From: Actinomycetes bacterium
GTDB lineage: Bacteria > Actinomycetota > Acidimicrobiia > Acidimicrobiales > Palsa-688
Direction of reading: 5' to 3'
Assembly: GCA_021796905.1 (NCBI GenBank)
Contig: JAKABK010000176.1
Span: forward strand, 1-5,246
Length of the DNA: 5,246 nucleotides
Positions 4,891-5,246 of the stretch are shown piece by piece (within the stretch, counting starts at the first letter, position 1; every line of letters starts with the position of its first letter). The translations under genes and the position numbers were made by a program. Under the pieces are notes generated by a model, which saw only the letters and a list, made by a program, of their open reading frames with translations, was not told where the DNA came from and ran no database searches.

Positions 4891-5246
4891 TGCTCCCACC
4901 ACCCCTGGGGTCGGTCCAAGAGACCCGGGTCGAAGCCGACCGCGGCCAACTGGTCGAGGGTCTCGTTGCGTAGCGGGACGCCGGGGACGGCCCGGCCGTC
5001 GGGTCCGGGCCGGAAGATCTCGTTCGAGACGATCATCGGCCCCTCGGCGTCGACGACCTCCCTGATCGAGGACACGTATCGGCGGTCGCCGTCCTGGGCC
5101 AGGTGGATCACGAAGTGCACGGCGTTGGCCACCAGCAGGTTGGTGGCTTCCAATGGCAGGCGTTCGGGGGCCTGGATGGCGTAGGTGGCGAGCTTGGAGA
5201 ACGCCCCACGGGAGCTGGACGCGTGGAGGGTGGCCATGGACCCGTC
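4887..5246 (-). CDS. tadA: TadA/CpaF-type pilus assembly ATPase, C-terminal 119 residues (5' end outside the window)
   Basis: The frame is open to the right edge and ends at TGA 4887-4889. The internal ATG at 5237 is not the true start. Seen: GSMATLHASSSRGAFSKLAT, matching the conserved GSM-T-HA-S stretch with the invariant His of type II/IV secretion ATPases. This is followed by NAVHFVIHLAQDGDRRYVSSIREV, the C-terminal beta-sheet region of CpaF/TadA, and a proline/glycine-rich end closing in WWEQ. The Walker A and B motifs would lie upstream, outside the window. Known: TadA is a hexameric cytoplasmic ATPase that powers Flp pilus assembly. It overlaps the start of tadB, which supports co-translation. 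Confidence 0.95.
   Translation of the reverse strand, partial: DGSMATLHASSSRGAFSKLATYAIQAPERLPLEATNLLVANAVHFVIHLAQDGDRRYVSSIREVVDAEGPMIVSNEIFRPGPDGRAVPGVPLRNETLDQLAAVGFDPGLLDRPQGWWEQ

Noticed and set aside
4205..5184. Two overlapping plus-strand frames opposite tadB and tadA
   Set aside because: Arg/Ala/Pro-rich shadows of genes with strong family identity.

Overview
The window is very GC-rich. Every convincing gene lies on the minus strand, so transcription runs from the right edge towards the left. The order and families match an actinobacterial-type tad/flp pilus assembly locus: a TadA/CpaF secretion ATPase, two TadB/TadC-like inner-membrane platform proteins, several short prepilin-like proteins, and a LysM membrane protein. 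GC content, GTG starts, tight stop/start overlaps and this gene set suggest a high-GC actinobacterium. The genus cannot be read from the sequence.

Layout in transcription order. The 3' end of tadA is at 5246-4887. tadB follows (start 4890 or 4902, end 4018), then tadC (4021-3113). After a 59-nt gap comes a 67-residue Flp-like pilin (3053-2850, GTG start with a clear Shine-Dalgarno). Next is a short inserted element (2822-2451). It is followed by tadE-like gene 1 (2450-2007), tadE-like gene 2 (2010-1564), a TadG/Rv3655c-type pseudopilin (1567-1133), and the 5' part of a large LysM membrane protein (1125 to beyond the left edge). Most junctions are 4-nt ATGA or GTGA overlaps, so the locus reads as one translationally coupled operon.

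How the genes work together: TadA would hydrolyse ATP in the cytoplasm and drive the TadB/TadC platform. The platform would extrude pilins or pseudopilins after a TadV-type peptidase, not in this window, cleaves them after a conserved Gly. The LysM protein may couple the cell wall to a cytoplasmic domain that lies outside the window.

The most notable structure is the 372-bp element at 2451-2822. It has terminal inverted repeats that start TGTAGGGA and contain several TGTCGG boxes. It is flanked by a perfect 5-bp direct repeat, GTCAT. It looks like a miniature (MITE-like) or relic transposable element that inserted exactly into the repeated ATG start region of the first tadE-like gene. The duplication rebuilt an ATG on the gene side. 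The element also carries an open frame that joins tadE in frame, and whose start overlaps (ATGA) the stop of the frame entered from the old tadE start. No RNA gene, CRISPR array, terminator or convincing promoter was seen.
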